This document shows positions 4,452-5,663 of a stretch of 5,663 nt of DNA, one piece after another. The DNA lies in the NCBI GenBank assembly GCA_964368965.1, contig CAYJDR010000078.1, forward strand, positions 1 to 5,663, read 5' to 3'. The notes under the pieces are model-generated. The model was not told where the DNA came from. It made no database searches and was given only the letters and a program-made list of their open reading frames with translations. The stretch comes from CAYJDR01 sp964368965. Its GTDB lineage: Bacteria > Chrysiogenota > Deferribacteres > Deferribacterales > Mucispirillaceae. Position numbers and translations under genes: made by a program. The stretch's first letter is position 1; each line of letters begins with the position of its first letter.

Positions 4452-5663
4452 TTATCTCACTCCTACCACATCCCCCATAACAATCGCAGCATTCACCTGT
4501 GATTGAGTTGTCACATGTGTGTAAGTATCAAGTGTAAACCCTGCTGAAAAATGTCCGAGCATTCCCGATACAGTTTTAATATCAACTCCATTTTGAAGTG
4601 CAAGGGTAGCAAATGTGTGCCTTAAATCGTGAAATCTTACGATTGGTAAGTCTGCATTATTCAAAATCCTATGCAATATTTTTCGCAAACTATCTGGTGG
4701 CAATGGCTTGCCATCTTCAGTTGAAAACACATATTCGCTGTTTGAATCTTTCTTTAATTTTCTTAATAAATTCACAGCATCTTCTCCTATCGAAATATTC
4801 CGATAGGAGTTTTTTGTTTTGAGTGGTGATTCAACAACTTCACCATCTACTCTCAACACTTGTCTTTTCACAGATATAACTCTGCTCTTAAAATCTATAT
4901 CTTTCCATTTGAGTCCTAATAATTCTCCCCTACGAAGTCCAGTTATTATGTCTATATAAAATAGCTCATACATATTTTCTTTCTTGGCACTTTCAAAAAA
5001 CTTCTGTAAATCTTCTTGATTTAGTGTTTTCATTTCTCTATGTTCTTTCTTTGGTAGTGAACATTTTTCAGCTGGATTTTTAATGATTATTTCTTGACTT
5101 TTCGCAACTTCTAATGCCGACATTATTACTTGATGAATGTTTCTAACTGTTTTTGCAGATAGTCCATTCGACTGTTTCTCACTTTCTTTTCTTTGAATTC
5201 TTCCATCTTCCAATAGATATTTATAAAATTTCTGTAAGTCTAAGTTTGTTAGTTTTGCAAGTTTTATCTTGCCGAGTTTTGGTTTTATAATGATTAGCTG
5301 TATTATCCTCAGGACAATACAGCTTTTAGTTTTTCTTTTCGTCAAAGCATATCGACGAAATATTGCTTCGCAATACCAAAAAACTAATACAAGGTACTTG
5401 ATAGATACATCCTAAATAAGTCTTATGCGAACTTGGTCTTACTTTTATTTTTACATAATTTTCAAACCAAACATCCATCCATTCGCCAAAAGTGTATTTA
5501 TTATCTGCTTTAAATTTGCCTTGTTTATGTTCATCAATTAAAACTCTCAGCTTATCTTTCACTTCACTTTGTGTCTTTGCAAGCACATTTTTAAACTTCT
5601 GTTTTCCGTTTTCATCATAGCCGATTGTGATTCTACCTTCCCACCTGCCATCTTTTCTTTTGT
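4452..5663 (-). pseudogene. Tyrosine recombinase/integrase, frame broken by a structured insertion, 5' end beyond the window
   Basis: Two frames together encode a Tn916/phage-type integrase. From the right edge to about 5398 the first frame gives the N-terminal arm-binding domain (KRKDGRWEGRITIGYDENGK) and the start of the core-binding domain (YTFGEWMDVWFENYVKIK, then RPSSHKTYLG). From about 5291 to 4452 a second frame continues with IIKPKLGKIKLAKLT and the catalytic domain. Active-site residues are all present, numbered from 5345: R138 (TGLRRGE), K178 (LKTKNSYR), H239 and R242 (FHDLRHT), H265 (MLGHFS) and nucleophile Y275 (LDTYTHV). The joined protein would be about 367 residues in the window plus a few missing at the start, the normal size. 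The break is caused by about 106 extra nucleotides that bring a stop codon and a shift of one base. The gene is thus inactive unless the insert is removed or bypassed, or the C-terminal part is made alone. Confidence 0.88.
5292..5397 (-). other. ~106-nt structured insertion inside the integrase gene
   Basis: Aligning the two integrase frames to the usual order of the family (TYLGCIYQ joined to IIKPKLGK) leaves about 106 nt that belong to neither. Written in the integrase sense, they contain nested inverted repeats. P1 is TTAGTTTTT/AAAAACTAA (9 bp, 5387-5379 with 5334-5326). It encloses P2 TATTGC-GAA-GCAATA (5375-5361) and P3 TTCGTC/GACGAA with a 10-nt loop (5359-5338). One base later comes P4, AGCTGTATTGTCC/GGATAATACAGCT with loop TGA (5324-5296), 13 bp including one G-T pair. 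This is a three-way junction plus a strong 3' hairpin filling nearly the whole insert. The exact edges are uncertain by a few bases and no clear target duplication is seen. It carries no gene of its own. It might be a very small non-autonomous mobile element (IS200/IS605-type palindromic ends are one precedent) or a bypassed or removed RNA segment. Confidence 0.6.

Noticed and set aside
1..5663. CRISPR array, rRNA genes or a replication origin.
   Set aside because: No regularly spaced repeats with unique spacers, rRNA-like stretches or iteron clusters were seen. The only long direct repeat is the two-copy pair at 2681-2742.

Overview
The window comes from a strongly AT-rich, low-GC Gram-positive bacterium, most likely an anaerobic member of the Clostridia. 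This rests on codon usage, purine-rich Shine-Dalgarno sequences close to the starts, consensus TATAAT-type promoters, hairpin-plus-T-tract terminators and the families encoded. Species cannot be named from the sequence alone.

Layout. Positions 1-323 (minus strand) hold the 5' end of a gene for a probably exported, Ala/Glu/Lys-rich helical protein that runs off the left edge. It is transcribed divergently from an OmpR-type two-component pair on the plus strand: response regulator 502-1179 and sensor histidine kinase 1181-2563. The shared intergenic region has a good plus-strand promoter and, just upstream of it, a 7-4-7 direct repeat (ATAGGCA twice, 11 bp apart) of the kind OmpR-family regulators bind. 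The kinase senses something outside the membrane, and its regulator may control its own operon and the exported protein.

Positions 2564-3155 have no gene but are full of structure: a 22/23-bp direct repeat, an intrinsic terminator, and then a precise 3' half of an initiator tRNA-fMet gene. That fragment starts at the anticodon loop, runs through CCA, and is followed by its own terminator. It looks like the attachment-site core left at one end of an integrative element whose tyrosine integrase crosses over in the anticodon loop.

To its right, on the minus strand, lie a two-gene operon and an integrase. The operon encodes a small nucleoside 2-deoxyribosyltransferase-like protein (4289-3969) and a uridine/purine nucleoside phosphorylase-family protein (3938-3156). 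It has an extended -10 promoter and a bidirectional terminator. The two products suggest nucleoside salvage or nucleotide-pool handling; a role in defence is possible but unproven.

The right end carries a Tn916/phage-type tyrosine integrase, open at the window edge, which keeps all its catalytic residues. Its frame is broken between the N-terminal arm-binding domain and the core-binding domain by about 106 extra nucleotides (5292-5397). This insert can fold, in the sense of the integrase mRNA, into a three-way junction plus a 13-bp hairpin. Its length is 3n+1, so removing or bypassing it would restore one open frame. This compact structured insertion is the most unusual thing in the window.

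The polarity of the tRNA fragment puts an element on its left, whereas the integrase is on its right. The region is therefore probably a composite of two adjacent or tandem islands at a tRNA-fMet site.
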